13,301 nt of DNA from positions 6,413 to 19,713 of the forward strand of contig DBMH01000183.1 of assembly GCA_002297645.1 (NCBI GenBank), written 5' to 3'. The notes beneath the pieces were generated by a model that saw only the letters and a list, made by a program, of their open reading frames with translations, was not told where the DNA came from and did no database searches. Source of the DNA: Rhodanobacteraceae bacterium UBA703. GTDB taxonomy: Bacteria; Pseudomonadota; Gammaproteobacteria; Xanthomonadales; Rhodanobacteraceae. Positions 13,152 through 13,301 of the stretch are shown here, piece by piece; the first letter of the stretch is position 1, and each line of letters begins with the position of its first letter. Both the position numbers and the translations under genes were made by a program.

Positions 13152-13301
13152 ATGCTCTCCGCATCCGCACACGCTAGAACCCATCGTCCGGTTTCCGGAC
13201 AACCGCACCGGCATCCGCACCCGGTCGAGAACGACACCAGCGCAGCCGCACGGGCGTTCTCGAGTCGCGGCGACGGTGTCGCCGCGACTCGGAACGTCCT
13301 G
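13152..13301 (+). CDS. Start of an unidentified protein (truncated at right edge)
   Basis: ATG 13152 follows a very strong ribosome site (GGAGGAGGAA, about 13142-13149), and the frame stays open for all 50 remaining codons. The visible residues are polar and His/Pro/Ala/Ser-rich (RPVSGQPHRHPHPVEN at 12-27), with no clear signal peptide, membrane segment or family match. Third-position G+C is visibly lower than in the neighbouring genes (AGA, CAA and CAT codons occur), and the frame contains a 14-bp perfect hairpin near the edge. It may be a real atypical gene, a leader peptide or a non-coding leader. The operator copy at 13059-13074 suggests that something in this direction is regulated with the CitMHS unit. 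Confidence 0.35.
   Translation, partial: MLSASAHARTHRPVSGQPHRHPHPVENDTSAAARAFSSRGDGVAATRNVL
13261..13291. repeat. 14-bp perfect inverted repeat at right edge
   Basis: CGAGTCGCGGCGAC (13261-13274) pairs perfectly with GTCGCCGCGACTCG (13278-13291) around a 3-nt loop (GGT). It is the longest uninterrupted stem in the window. It may be an attenuator or terminator, a REP-like element, or a structured part of a coding sequence. The window ends 10 nt later, so a following T-run cannot be excluded or confirmed. Confidence 0.65.

Noticed and set aside
13064..13177. Short plus-strand frame starting at the ATG inside the operator copy (13064)
   Set aside because: It has 37 codons, no ribosome site and overlaps the better-supported start at 13152.
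1..13301. CRISPR array, tRNA/rRNA gene, transposase or phage gene
   Set aside because: No spaced direct-repeat array, no tRNA- or rRNA-like stretch and no transposase or integrase motif was seen on either strand.

Overview
The window is G+C-rich (roughly two thirds by eye), with strongly G/C-biased third codon positions, GTG starts preceded by GGAGG-type ribosome sites, a TonB-dependent outer-membrane receptor ending in Phe, and a REP-like palindrome of the 'CGTCATgCCCGC...GCGGGcATGACG' type. This points to a Gram-negative proteobacterium. A xanthomonad/Lysobacter-like gammaproteobacterium is my best guess and a betaproteobacterium is possible; this is inference only.

Layout. Almost everything from 12073 down to the left edge is one minus-strand gene train. 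(1) 12073-8945 is a tightly overlapping three-gene unit: an OmpR-family response regulator (TctD-like), a membrane histidine kinase (TctE-like) and a periplasmic solute-binding protein. It ends in a plausible intrinsic terminator at 8818-8844. (2) Just past that terminator lies a sigma70-like promoter (8772-8799) overlapped by a two-half-site operator (8789-8806). It drives a second unit: a CitMHS-family citrate/metal-citrate symporter (8661-7339), a siderophore-type TonB-dependent receptor (7269-5041) and three PstS-like periplasmic binding proteins (5021-3903, 3671-1908, and 1768 running off the left edge). No ABC permease or ATPase is present. The last protein carries two PstS-like modules in tandem, and the middle one carries an additional N-terminal region that looks like ferredoxin-like alpha/beta repeats. 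(3) On the plus strand, divergent from tctD, is a TerC/YjbE-family membrane protein (12291-12989), followed by the start of a truncated plus-strand reading frame at the right edge (13152-end).

How it may work together (inference). The two-component system plus its co-translated binding protein would sense a periplasmic ligand such as a tricarboxylate or metal-citrate. It would then switch on the outer-membrane receptor, the inner-membrane CitMHS symporter and the set of PstS-like proteins. The operator upstream of CitMHS recurs at 14 of 16 positions upstream of the right-edge frame (13059-13074), and a looser copy lies in front of tctD (12195-12212), suggesting one regulon. The noteworthy part is the set of four PstS-like modules in three proteins, with no ABC transporter, tied to a TonB receptor and a citrate-family carrier. 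Only one of the three proteins keeps the SGT ligand-loop motif typical of phosphate-binding PstS.
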